Below are positions 44,485 through 52,918 of a DNA stretch of 64,000 nucleotides, piece by piece. Numbering within the stretch: the stretch's first letter is position 1; each line of letters starts with the position of its first letter. Origin of the DNA: Flavihumibacter solisilvae (GTDB lineage: Bacteria > Bacteroidota > Bacteroidia > Chitinophagales > Chitinophagaceae); the NCBI RefSeq assembly GCF_000814475.1, contig NZ_JSVC01000018.1:83543-147542 (forward strand), written 5' to 3'. A program made the position numbers and the translations under genes. The notes beneath the pieces were generated by a model that made no database searches, was not told where the DNA came from, and saw nothing but the letters and a program-made list of their open reading frames with translations.

Positions 44485-45078
44485 TTAGGGTCTGAAAATC
44501 AGTTTTAATAGATATTTTATTTCATCCAGTCCTTTTGAATAATCAATCTGTTCAGCTTTTTCTAGCACTGCTCTTTGTTCCGTATAATGTTTTATCGAAT
44601 CACTCATAATGATCAGGGATGTAGCAAGCCTGATGGGATCAGCCTTGAAAATCTCTTTCTTCCTGATCCCTTCTTTGAGTAGTGATGCCAGGAACACTAT
44701 CTCCTTCTGCATCACGGACTCATACAATTCAAGGAAGCCCGGAATCAGCTTTTGCAGCGTTTCCGGCGTGATCTTGTTGAGGTTTAATACGGCCATATAA
44801 TAATTGAAACGTTCCTCGAAATAGAAGAGGACCATGGCTTCCACGCTTTTCTTTTTCAGCGTTTTTTCCTGCAGGCTTTTTAAATACTCTTCTCCTTCAT
44901 TAACGGCTACTTCCAGGAACAACGCTTCCTTATTCTTATAGTAATAGAATAGGGATGACTTGTTGAGACCCATTGATTTTGCAATATCATCCAGCGTGGT
45001 TTTTTCGAGGCCATATTTGAGGAAACATTCCTTTGCTGCTTTGCCAATCTGTTTTTTTACCGATTCCTTTTTGTCCAT
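44485..45078 (-). CDS. TetR-family transcriptional regulator
   Basis: The 197-residue protein has the TetR DNA-binding domain at residues about 5-55: FLKYGLEKTTLDDIAKSMGLNKSSLFYYYKNKEALF, in which the HTH is DDIAKSMGL-NKSSLFYYY. The remaining helical part (about 60-195) is the ligand-binding and dimer domain with no strong family likeness, so the effector is open. I chose the ATG at 45078, where the domain starts cleanly; the frame to 45129 adds 17 residues. It is the first gene of the cluster and is followed 30 bp later by the TonB receptor, which suggests it represses the whole run. Candidate operators lie at 45120-45168. Confidence 0.9.
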   Translation of the reverse strand: MDKKESVKKQIGKAAKECFLKYGLEKTTLDDIAKSMGLNKSSLFYYYKNKEALFLEVAVNEGEEYLKSLQEKTLKKKSVEAMVLFYFEERFNYYMAVLNLNKITPETLQKLIPGFLELYESVMQKEIVFLASLLKEGIRKKEIFKADPIRLATSLIIMSDSIKHYTEQRAVLEKAEQIDYSKGLDEIKYLLKLIFRP

Positions 45079-45119
45079 AACAGTCCTGCCTAACGGTTGA
45101 ATTTTCAAACATTTTAATA

Positions 45120-45135
45120 AAAAAGTCAACTTTTT
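45120..45135. promoter_or_regulatory. AT-rich palindrome upstream of tetR
   Basis: AAAAAGT and ACTTTTT are perfect 7-bp arms around CA, 41 bp before the tetR start. It could be a second operator or part of the promoter, but the A/T runs make chance more likely than for the neighbouring repeat at 45149. Confidence 0.35.
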
Positions 45136-45148
45136 GAAAATATGGCAT

Positions 45149-45168
45149 TTTGTCTATACAAAGACAAA
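45149..45168. promoter_or_regulatory. Candidate TetR operator (7-6-7 inverted repeat)
   Basis: TTTGTCT, six bases (ATACAA), AGACAAA: a perfect 20-bp inverted repeat 70 bp upstream of the tetR start, in the size range of TetR-family operators. Its minus-strand TTTG could serve as a -33 element with TATTTTCA 22 bp further on as a poor -7, so binding would block transcription of tetR and the cluster. This is a sequence-only prediction. Confidence 0.5.
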
Positions 45169-45262
45169 TCCGGCAAAATAATTTTCCAGATGATGATTTC
45201 GATCAAGTTTGTGAGAGGGATAGAACGATAAGATGGTAGACTGTCAGGGAGGCTGCATTTTA

Positions 45263-45652
45263 TTACAATCGTTCCAGCCTGCCTTTTCGTTTAATGATAT
45301 TTTTATAATCCCACTGGATTTCGCGGGATTTCTTCAGCCACTGCTTTAATTTCTTTTCATCGATTTCTGTTGCAGCGTTAAAGAAGATAGATGCGTCCTT
45401 GAATTTTTTGCCAACGATATTCAACTCTTCGGCCTCAAAATCAGCTCCGCTCCAAAACATTAACCGGATTCCCGGTTTCTGTTTGCTGTATCCTACGATT
45501 GGGTTTTCATTTAAGAACCAAACGGGGTGAGCGTGCCAGATTTTGCTTTCTGCCTCTGGTAATTCTTTGTCTATGATTGAAGCAAGAAGGTGACAGGTTT
45601 CCATGTCTATCGTGGTTTGGCTTTCATTATAAGCGTTGATCCCGGAGTTCAT
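45263..45652 (-). CDS. DUF1801 family protein (third copy)
   Basis: The 129-residue protein has the DUF1801 domain: an N-terminal helix, WHAHPVWFLNENPIVGYSKQ, GIRLMFWSGADFEAEEL, FKDASIFFNAATEIDEKKLKQWL and a basic C-terminal tail (IKRKGRLERL). The ATG at 45652 is preferred since the longer frame to 45715 has no conserved residues. It lies 184 bp upstream of tetR on the same strand and is not obviously part of that cluster. Confidence 0.8.
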   Translation of the reverse strand: MNSGINAYNESQTTIDMETCHLLASIIDKELPEAESKIWHAHPVWFLNENPIVGYSKQKPGIRLMFWSGADFEAEELNIVGKKFKDASIFFNAATEIDEKKLKQWLKKSREIQWDYKNIIKRKGRLERL

Positions 45653-45719
45653 TTTGAATAGTTTTTGGCTACTGCTCAGCGTGGTATTCTCTAAGATACT
45701 GATTTCGGTGATCAATCAG

Positions 45720-45730
45720 GCCGGACCGGC
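45720..45730. repeat. Short GC-rich palindrome upstream of the siderophore-type receptor
   Basis: GCCGG-A-CCGGC is a perfect 5-1-5 inverted repeat, 100 bp before the receptor start. A TACCTTCG sequence (45747-45754) lies after it and resembles a -7 element with one mismatch. A regulatory role is possible but the repeat is too short for confidence. Confidence 0.25.
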
Positions 45731-45829
45731 ATTCAGATAATCTTTTTACCTTCGGGCAGCAAGCAAATTGACAGCAGCCTGGACGATGGAATGAAAGCTG
45801 GGTCTTTCAGCACCAAAACGTCAAACACA

Positions 45830-48202
45830 ATGAGGAAACTGCTATTACTCTTTGGTATGTGCATATACTATTGGTCACAATTGTTTGCACAAACGGAAGA
45901 GGATGGTGGAATAATCAAAGGAGTAATCACCACCAGCGATAACAAGCCTGCTGCTTCTGTAACCGTACAAATCAAAGAGCTAAGGAGGTCAACGATTACT
46001 GACGACAATGGCGGGTTTATATTCAAAAATGCAAGGGCCGGTAAACATACCATAGAAGTAACCTCCATAGGCTTCGCCAGAATTGAAAAAGCAGTAACAA
46101 TTGAAGCCGGTCAAACGGCAGCCGTGCAGATCCAGCTTACAGTGAATGCCGAACAACTTGCAGAAATCCTTGTCAGTTCCGACCGCAAATCTTATATCGC
46201 CGATAAAGTCTCTCCTTCATTACGTTTGAACGCAGACCTGGTCGAAGTACCCCAGAATATAACAGTAGCTGGAAAGCAAACGCTCACCGATATGGGAATG
46301 CTTACCAAGAGTGAAATCTCCCGCATTTCGAGCGCTGTCACGAAAAGTTATGGTTCAGATCTTGATCTCGAAATCCAGATCCGCGGTTTCAATTCGACGT
46401 TCGGAACTTTCCGTAACGGCATTGGCGGACCCATCTGGTGGAATGCGCAGGAAGATGCCAGTATGATCGAACGTGTGGAATTTGTAAAAGGTCCTGCTGG
46501 ATTTATGATCGCCAATTCGGAGCCGGGTGGACTAATAAACGTTGTTACCAAGCAGCCGACACACCAACGGACGGCAGAGGTCGGCTTTGGTGTAGGAAGC
46601 TGGAACCTGGTGCGCACCTATGTTGATTTAGGCGGCGAACTGGTAAAGGACGGCAAATTTACCTGCCGGTTGAATCTCGGCGCCGAAAGGAGAAATGATT
46701 ACTACCAGTTTGGTGAGTTCTACCGCTTTTGGATCTGCCCGGTAGTAAGCTATGAGTTTGATATAAACACCAGCCTGACCTATGAATTCAATTATGTGAA
46801 AGCTGCGGCGCAGGAAAATGCGCACCAATCCATCACTATCAATGGAGACCTGGAGAAACTGCCGATAGACCTTGCCATCAACGATCCAAACAATCCCAAA
46901 TTCTGGGGCGCAAACCTTTACAATAAATTGACTCTGAAACATAGGTTTAACGATAACTGGGCATTCACAGCCCAGGCTGCCTATGTAACCAACGACTGGG
47001 ATGGTACCACCATGTTCCTCCAGGGTATCAACGCTACAAAGGACACGCTCAACAGGTTTAATTATTACAGCGACTGGACAGGTAATCTGACCAACCTTCA
47101 ATTGTTCATGGATGGGAAATTCAATACCGGACCTCGCGCAGAACATAAAGTGCTGGTTGGGATTGACTATGGTCAAGGCAACGAAGGAAGTGAAGAAGGC
47201 TTTGTTTGGGAGAACAATCCCTTTCCTTTATCCATAAAGGAGCCCATTTACTATTTGGCGAAGGATACTTTAACGACATTCAACGATCGGGGTAGCTGGC
47301 TTGATGCCAACCGATGGCAGTCATTGTACGTGCAGGACCACCTGAAACTGTTTAACAGGGTCGTCGTTACACTTGCCGGTCGTTTTACCCACCTGACGAC
47401 CGGCCAGAATTATTTAGACCCGGCAACTGCGCAGTATGAAGTTTCCGATAACAAATTCACCCCGCGGTTGGGACTTACTTTCCTGTTTACAAAAGACATT
47501 TCCGCATATGCCTTGCACGATGAAAGTTTTCTTGCCCAGCACGGTACAATTTATGGAGGCGGGCGACTGCCGCCGCTTACAGGCAGGAATAACGAAGTGG
47601 GGGTAAAAATATTCCTGTTTAAAAGACAATTGTCTATCAATGCATCGGTGTATGATATCAAGAAAAATGATGTGGGAACGGGTGACCCCGACCATCCTGG
47701 CTATTCCCTGAAAACGGGACAGATCCGAAGCCAGGGTGTGGATGTCGATATAGCAGGCCGCATTAATTCCAATTTATTCATTAATGCAAACTACGCCTAC
47801 GTAGACGCGCGGATAACAAAAGATGAAGACAAGACCATCGTTGGTCTTCAAAACCCTGGCACCTGTAATAATCTTGCCAACCTGTGGCTTAAATATCTAA
47901 TAAACAGTGGTGTTTTTAAAGGGTTAGGTTTTGGTGCGGGTTATCAGTATACGGACAAACGCTGCGCTGTTAATCCCAACCAGAACTTCCAGGATGGCGT
48001 CAAATATTTGCCTGCTTACAGTTTGTTTGATGCTGCTGTTTCCTATTCGACCGGCAGGTTCAATATTGGTTTCAACATTTATAACATTGCGAATAACAGG
48101 TATGCGGCAGGTGGATTTTGGTCGCACCCCAGCCAGGAGTATGTTTTTTACTCTGGCATTCCAACAAATTTCAGGTTGCAAACAACAATAAAATTGCAAT
48201 GA
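45830..48202 (+). CDS. TonB-dependent siderophore-type receptor
   Basis: The 790-residue receptor has a signal peptide (1-20, SQLFAQ) and a CarboxypepD_reg-like domain (about 28-105). The plug (about 125-255) contains VEVPQNITVAGKQTLTDMGM and VEFVKGPAGFMIANSEPGGLINVVTKQP, the signature of FhuA/FecA-like siderophore receptors. The barrel follows and ends in the aromatic strand of TIKLQ. The upstream reading to 45791 adds 13 residues before a clean signal peptide, so I use 45830. Its stop overlaps the next gene, a sensor kinase, by 4 bp (ATGA), which links receptor and regulator. Siderophore transport is the best fit; the exact ligand is open. Confidence 0.87.
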   Translation: MRKLLLLFGMCIYYWSQLFAQTEEDGGIIKGVITTSDNKPAASVTVQIKELRRSTITDDNGGFIFKNARAGKHTIEVTSIGFARIEKAVTIEAGQTAAVQIQLTVNAEQLAEILVSSDRKSYIADKVSPSLRLNADLVEVPQNITVAGKQTLTDMGMLTKSEISRISSAVTKSYGSDLDLEIQIRGFNSTFGTFRNGIGGPIWWNAQEDASMIERVEFVKGPAGFMIANSEPGGLINVVTKQPTHQRTAEVGFGVGSWNLVRTYVDLGGELVKDGKFTCRLNLGAERRNDYYQFGEFYRFWICPVVSYEFDINTSLTYEFNYVKAAAQENAHQSITINGDLEKLPIDLAINDPNNPKFWGANLYNKLTLKHRFNDNWAFTAQAAYVTNDWDGTTMFLQGINATKDTLNRFNYYSDWTGNLTNLQLFMDGKFNTGPRAEHKVLVGIDYGQGNEGSEEGFVWENNPFPLSIKEPIYYLAKDTLTTFNDRGSWLDANRWQSLYVQDHLKLFNRVVVTLAGRFTHLTTGQNYLDPATAQYEVSDNKFTPRLGLTFLFTKDISAYALHDESFLAQHGTIYGGGRLPPLTGRNNEVGVKIFLFKRQLSINASVYDIKKNDVGTGDPDHPGYSLKTGQIRSQGVDVDIAGRINSNLFINANYAYVDARITKDEDKTIVGLQNPGTCNNLANLWLKYLINSGVFKGLGFGAGYQYTDKRCAVNPNQNFQDGVKYLPAYSLFDAAVSYSTGRFNIGFNIYNIANNRYAAGGFWSHPSQEYVFYSGIPTNFRLQTTIKLQ

Positions 48203-51200
48203 AACCACTTCCTTTTGCCATATTGTTATCAGCGCTTGCCTGCACGCAAAAGGAGGAAGTAAAAACTTCACTGAAAACCTTAAAACCTGCGATTGGTGTA
48301 ATTAACAAAGACAGTACTGTTCCACCTGTTATTACTTTGATAGATAAGTCCAATGCTCCTGGAAAAGTTTTAGCCGGCAAACCGGAAGTGCACCAGGTAC
48401 CGGGTCCGGGTGGTTTAGGTTTACCAAATTTCACCCACTACAATACCGAACAGGGACTTCCCTTAAGCTTTACCTGGTGGGGGTATAAGGATAAGAACGG
48501 CAACCTGTGGTTTGGTACAGATGGCGGTGGCGTGAGCCGGTATGATGGTAAATCTTTTACCAATTTCAATACAACACAAGGGTTGGCAGGATATTCGGTT
48601 TATGACATCAAAGAAGATAAAGCAGGGAAGTTTTGGTTTGCTACTGGAAATGGAGTGAGTTGTTACGATGGCAAATCATTTACCAACTTCACTGTGGCCG
48701 ATGGCCTGCCAGATGATGTCGTATATAGTATTGCTGTAGATAGAAAAGGAAACTTATGGTTTACTACAAACTCCGGCGGCGTAAGCCGGTATGACGGGAA
48801 GTCATTTAAGAACTATACCACAAAAGAGGGGTTGGCGGGAAATACCGTATTCGGTGTCACTGAAGATAAAAACGGGAAACTATGGTTTGGAACAAATGAA
48901 GGAGCGAGTTGTTTCGACGGGCAATCCTTTACCAACTTTACTACAGCACAAGGACTGCCACACAACTCGGTAATCAATATCCTTGAGGATAAGACAGGAA
49001 AGCTCTGGTTCGCAACAGGGAAAGGAATAAGCCGGTATGACGGGAAATCGTTTACCAACTTTACCAGGTCAGAAGGGCTGGCAGGTAATACTGTCGTCTG
49101 CATCACGGAAGATAAATCGGGGAACCTGTGGTTTGGGACCTTTGATGGAGTGAGCCGTTATGATGGTAATACATTTACCAACTTTACTACCGCACAGGGG
49201 TTGACAAATAATGTTGTCCGAAGCATCACGGAAGACAATGCAGGAAATCTCTGGATGGGAACCAATGAGGGACTAAACCGTTATGACGGTACGGCATTTA
49301 CCAATTTTTCCACTGCGGAGGGGTTGGCAAATAATGCTGTTCGAAACATTATAGAAGACAAAAATGGAAGCCTCTGGTTCGGCACAGCCGGAGGTGGAGT
49401 CAGCCGTTTCGATGGGAGATCTTTTTCCAACTTTACTACGGCGCAGGGACTTGCTCATAATACAGTACTCGGTATTGCGGAAGACGATGCAGGAAAGTTA
49501 TGGTTCGGTACGCTTGAAGGACTGAGCTGCTATGACGGGAGATCCTTTACCAACTTTACCAAAGCACAGGGATTGGTCGATAATAATGCCTGGGGCATCA
49601 CGAAAGATAAAACGGGAAAGCTATGGATAGCTACCCATAGTGGTGTAAGCTGCTATAGCGGAAGGTCATTTACCAATTTTACTACGGCCCAGGGCCTGGT
49701 AGACAATCATGTTCAAGAAATCACTGAAGATAAAAAAGGCAATCTATGGTTTGCGACAAGGCAGGGAGTCAGCCGCTACGACGGGGTGTCGTTTACAAAT
49801 TTCACGACAGCCCACGGACTGGTAAAAAATGACGTAATGAATATTACGGAAGACGAAAGGGGAAACCTCTGGTTCGGTACAATTAGCGGCGGTTTAAGTC
49901 GTTACGACGGCACTTCTTTTCTCAACTTTACATCCGCCCAGGGATTGGCGACTAACGATGTTTGGGCACTTGTGATCGACCGCCAGGGCAACATATTTAT
50001 TGGAAACAATATAGGCATAGGTGTTCTTAAAGGATTTAAAAGCCTTTCTTCCGACGGCCAAGTTGTTCCGGCCGTTAATGCTCTTTTAAATGAGGAATTG
50101 AAAAACTACCTGCCCGTCTTTGAACTCTACAGCAAGGAAACAGGCTACCCTGTAAAAGACCCTCATCCAAATGCGATGTTTGCGGACAGCAAAGGGATGA
50201 TTTGGGAGGGCGGACTTACCCTTGTAAGGTTTGACTACAATGCCCTGCTCAGGAATTCAAAGCCGCCAGCAGTATTTATACAGTCTGTGAAGATCAACGG
50301 AAATAATATAGGGTGGACTAGTTTGGCAAATAAGGATAGTACAGGTGCCGGGTTGGATTCCCAGGTCATGCTCAATGAAGAGATCCTCAGTTTCGGCAGG
50401 GAACTATTCGCCTCAGAAAGGGATTCCCTGCGGCAAAAATTTTCAGGCATCAGCTTCGACAGCATAAGTCCATTTTACCCGGTGCCTCAAAACCTGGTTC
50501 TTCCTTATAAACACAACAGCATAAGTTTTGATTTTCTTGCGATAGAGCCTGCCAGGAATTACCTGGTTAAGTATCAGTATATCCTGGAGGGATACGAGAA
50601 GGAGTGGAGCCCGGTCGGTAAAACTGCCTCGGTAACGTATGGTAATATTCCGGAAGGAGCATATGTTTTTAAACTTCGCGCCCAGGGCCCGTCTGGCATT
50701 TGGAGTGGGTCGGTTGCATTCCCATTTGAAGTGCTACCGCCCTGGTATCGCACCTGGTGGGCATATGCGCTTTATCTCCTGGCATTTGTTTTTGCCTTGT
50801 GGAGCTTTGCGAAATGGAGGGTGCAGGCTGTTGAGAAAGAGAAGAAGGTGTTAGAAGAAAAAGTGATCAGCCGGACAAAGGAGTTGGAACAATCGCTCGA
50901 GGAGAAGTACCGGTTAAGTAAAACTGTAGAAAGTCAGCAGGCGCTATTAAATGAACGGTTACGGATCAGCAGGGAGCTGCATGATGATATAGGAAGCACA
51001 TTGGGAAGCATTTCCATTTATAGTGAAGTAGCGAAAAAGAGAACCGAAAAAAATGAAGCTGCCAGTGACGTGCTTTCCAAGATAGGCCTTGCTTCCCGGG
51101 AAATAATAGATAAGATGAGTGATATTGTCTGGAGCTTAAATCCGGACAACGATAACTTTGAACAACTTCAAAACCGGATGATGACTTTTGCTGCAATGAT

Positions 51201-51576
51201 GCTGACCCCGCGAAATATCCTGTATGATTTTGTTGCCGATAACGAGTTAAAGAACCTGCGGTTAACAAGTGAGCAACGCAAGAATATTTTTCTCATATTC
51301 AAAGAGACACTTTACAATACAGTAAAGTATGCAGAATGTAGCAGGGTCCGCATAATCCTCAACCTGCGTCACAATGACCTGGCTATGGTCATAAAAGATA
51401 ATGGAAAAGGGTTCGATATTGCTGGTGTAGCCGTGAATGGAATTCCGGCAGGGGAATATGTTGGTGGCAACGGGATTAAAAACATGTATGCAAGGGCGGA
51501 TGAGATGAAAGCGAACCTGGAGATAAAATCAAAAAGCGAGGAAGGGACAACTGTTCAGCTTATTGTCAAACTGTAA
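48199..51576 (+). CDS. Propeller-Y_Y_Y sensor histidine kinase with about 13 repeats
   Basis: The 1125-residue protein starts with a lipoprotein-like signal (LSALACTQ, Cys at about 16) and a short linker. About 13 Reg_prop repeats follow (residues about 78-615), each about 41 residues with the pattern NFTTAQGL..N.V..I.EDK.G.LWFGT..G.SRYDG; these should form two seven-bladed propellers, the last blade being poor. A Y_Y_Y domain (about 765-855), one TM helix (about 855-875), a coiled coil and a HisKA_3 domain with His928 in RELHDDIGSTLG come next. The HATPase part has KETLYNTVKYAE, DNGKGFD and GNGIKNM. It is a NarL-partner kinase, not a hybrid. It overlaps the receptor gene by 4 bp and the LuxR regulator starts 3 bases after it. 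Confidence 0.9.
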   Translation: MKPLPFAILLSALACTQKEEVKTSLKTLKPAIGVINKDSTVPPVITLIDKSNAPGKVLAGKPEVHQVPGPGGLGLPNFTHYNTEQGLPLSFTWWGYKDKNGNLWFGTDGGGVSRYDGKSFTNFNTTQGLAGYSVYDIKEDKAGKFWFATGNGVSCYDGKSFTNFTVADGLPDDVVYSIAVDRKGNLWFTTNSGGVSRYDGKSFKNYTTKEGLAGNTVFGVTEDKNGKLWFGTNEGASCFDGQSFTNFTTAQGLPHNSVINILEDKTGKLWFATGKGISRYDGKSFTNFTRSEGLAGNTVVCITEDKSGNLWFGTFDGVSRYDGNTFTNFTTAQGLTNNVVRSITEDNAGNLWMGTNEGLNRYDGTAFTNFSTAEGLANNAVRNIIEDKNGSLWFGTAGGGVSRFDGRSFSNFTTAQGLAHNTVLGIAEDDAGKLWFGTLEGLSCYDGRSFTNFTKAQGLVDNNAWGITKDKTGKLWIATHSGVSCYSGRSFTNFTTAQGLVDNHVQEITEDKKGNLWFATRQGVSRYDGVSFTNFTTAHGLVKNDVMNITEDERGNLWFGTISGGLSRYDGTSFLNFTSAQGLATNDVWALVIDRQGNIFIGNNIGIGVLKGFKSLSSDGQVVPAVNALLNEELKNYLPVFELYSKETGYPVKDPHPNAMFADSKGMIWEGGLTLVRFDYNALLRNSKPPAVFIQSVKINGNNIGWTSLANKDSTGAGLDSQVMLNEEILSFGRELFASERDSLRQKFSGISFDSISPFYPVPQNLVLPYKHNSISFDFLAIEPARNYLVKYQYILEGYEKEWSPVGKTASVTYGNIPEGAYVFKLRAQGPSGIWSGSVAFPFEVLPPWYRTWWAYALYLLAFVFALWSFAKWRVQAVEKEKKVLEEKVISRTKELEQSLEEKYRLSKTVESQQALLNERLRISRELHDDIGSTLGSISIYSEVAKKRTEKNEAASDVLSKIGLASREIIDKMSDIVWSLNPDNDNFEQLQNRMMTFAAMMLTPRNILYDFVADNELKNLRLTSEQRKNIFLIFKETLYNTVKYAECSRVRIILNLRHNDLAMVIKDNGKGFDIAGVAVNGIPAGEYVGGNGIKNMYARADEMKANLEIKSKSEEGTTVQLIVKL
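48430..50050 (+). repeat. Thirteen tandem propeller repeats inside the sensor kinase
   Basis: Repeats of about 120-126 bp each encode Reg_prop blades. Short pieces such as tttaccaactttacta recur in most units, and LWFGT/SRYDG recur in the protein. Units 4 to 12 are most alike, unit 13 has lost the SRYDG end. The protein conservation is high and the DNA is similar enough to permit slippage or recombination that changes blade number. Confidence 0.85.
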
Positions 51577-51578
51577 CC

Positions 51579-52226
51579 GTGAGTGATATTAAGATAATAA
51601 TCTTCGATGACAATGAATCCCTCAGGGACTCCATTGCCATGCTCCTGCAGGATGCGCCTGGTTTTACGCTGGTGGGATCCTATTCGCACTGCCTGGATGT
51701 AATAGAAAATATTAAGGATACGAAACCAGATGTCGTGATTATGGATATTGACATGCCGGGCATGAACGGGATTGAAGGCGTGAAGCTGATACGAGGCAAT
51801 TTTCCGGCAGTGCAGATCCTGATGCTCACCATTTTTGAAGATGATGAAAAAGTCTTTGCGGCGATTAAAGCCGGTGCTGACGGCTATATCCTGAAAAATG
51901 CAGAACCTGCTGATTTGCTTAATGCTATTACCGCGGTGTACAGTGGAGGCGCCCCGATGACGCCCGGCATCGCGAGGAAAGTACTGCACCAGTTCCAGGC
52001 TATCTTGCCTGATGAACAGAAAGACTATCATTTGAGTGCACGTGAGAAGGAGGTACTCAGTCTGCTGGTGGATGGCCTTTCCTATAAAATGATCTCCGGT
52101 AAACTGAATATCACCTACGATACTGTCCGCGCGCACATAAAAAAGATCTATGAAAAGCTGCATGTAGCTTCCATGACCGAAGCGGTGGCAAAAGCAATTA
52201 CCGAAAAGCTCTTCCCTTCTAAATAG
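51579..52226 (+). CDS. LuxR/NarL-family response regulator
   Basis: The 215-residue protein has a receiver domain (acidic pair Asp10/Asp11, phospho-acceptor Asp56 in VIMDIDMPG, Lys106 in YILKNAEP) and a C-terminal LuxR HTH (about 150-210, LSAREKEVLSLLVDGLSYKMISGKL and TVRAHIKKIYEKL). The start is GTG at 51579, 3 bases after the kinase stop, and the kinase is of the HisKA_3 type that pairs with this regulator class. It probably controls the receptor-kinase operon and further iron-related genes. It is followed by a secreted protein 75 bp later. Confidence 0.92.
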   Translation: MSDIKIIIFDDNESLRDSIAMLLQDAPGFTLVGSYSHCLDVIENIKDTKPDVVIMDIDMPGMNGIEGVKLIRGNFPAVQILMLTIFEDDEKVFAAIKAGADGYILKNAEPADLLNAITAVYSGGAPMTPGIARKVLHQFQAILPDEQKDYHLSAREKEVLSLLVDGLSYKMISGKLNITYDTVRAHIKKIYEKLHVASMTEAVAKAITEKLFPSK

Positions 52227-52301
52227 CCGTACTACCATTGTTGGTAATTGTTAAGGGGGTGGTTTCAACTGTATTTTGTAGCCGTATTAAAACTTACGGT
52301 T

Positions 52302-52847
52302 ATGAAAAAGTCAATCTTCACCAGCTTTACGGGTATTTTACTGACCTCGATAATAACCAGCATCAGCTATTCACAAGGCCCGGTTGCGTATTCACAGGGT
52401 AAGACTTCACTACCGGAATTTATGTTATCAGTTGAAGAAAAAAGTCCCGAAAAGAATGCAGCAGTGCCGCGTCTTAATGAAATTAGTAACAAAGCGGCAA
52501 GGGATTTTTCAAGGAATTTTAAAAATGCTTCAGATCCAAAATGGTTTAAAGCAAAGGAAGGTTTTGTGGTGTATTTCAGAAAGGATGGGGTAGACAGCAG
52601 GGCATTTTATACTAAAAAGGGACAGTACGAAGGTGTGATCCTCAGTTATTATGAAGATAAACTAGCCCCCAAAATCCGTCACCTGGTAAAAAGTGTGTAT
52701 TATGATTTCAACATCTGTCATGTTTATGAAATTCAGAATGAGGACATGACCGCTTACGTGGTAAAGCTCTTGGGAAAAACCACCTGCAAAACAGTCAGCA
52801 TTGTAAATGGGGAAATGAATGTTATCGAAGAATTACAGAAACAATGA
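52302..52847 (+). CDS. Small secreted PepSY-like protein of unknown function
   Basis: The 181-residue protein has a signal peptide (about 1-24, SISYSQG). A mature domain follows with FSRNFKNASDPKWFKAKEGFVVYFRKDGVDSRAFYTKKGQYEG in overlapping beta-strand form and a C-terminal VKSVYYDFNICHVYEI. The pattern resembles Chitinophagaceae PepSY-like secreted proteins that I cannot assign to a named family. The start at 52302 is the ATG of the signal peptide. It ends 10 bp before a strong inverted repeat. It may be under control of the LuxR regulator just upstream, but the gap leaves room for its own promoter. Confidence 0.6.
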   Translation: MKKSIFTSFTGILLTSIITSISYSQGPVAYSQGKTSLPEFMLSVEEKSPEKNAAVPRLNEISNKAARDFSRNFKNASDPKWFKAKEGFVVYFRKDGVDSRAFYTKKGQYEGVILSYYEDKLAPKIRHLVKSVYYDFNICHVYEIQNEDMTAYVVKLLGKTTCKTVSIVNGEMNVIEELQKQ

Positions 52848-52857
52848 AAAATAAAAA

Positions 52858-52896
52858 GGGCATGAAAATATTTCATTCCGGAATATTTTCATGCCC
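52858..52896. terminator. Bidirectional terminator between convergent genes
   Basis: A perfect 15-bp stem (GGGCATGAAAATATT with AATATTTTCATGCCC) surrounds a 9-base loop region that includes the self-complementary ATTCCGGAAT. On the minus strand the stem is followed by CCTTTTTATTTTT-type sequence, so it fits the leftward sugar-isomerase-like gene best. The rightward side has only a weak T-rich tail. Confidence 0.8.
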
Positions 52897-52918
52897 TGTA
52901 TTGTAATGAGCTCGAAAC

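Noticed and set aside
46628..47176. 182-residue open frame on the minus strand
   Set aside because: Antisense to the siderophore-type receptor barrel; no domain.
48430..50050. Regularly spaced repeats as a possible CRISPR array
   Set aside because: They are in frame, 120-126 bp long, without unique spacers of constant length, and encode propeller blades.
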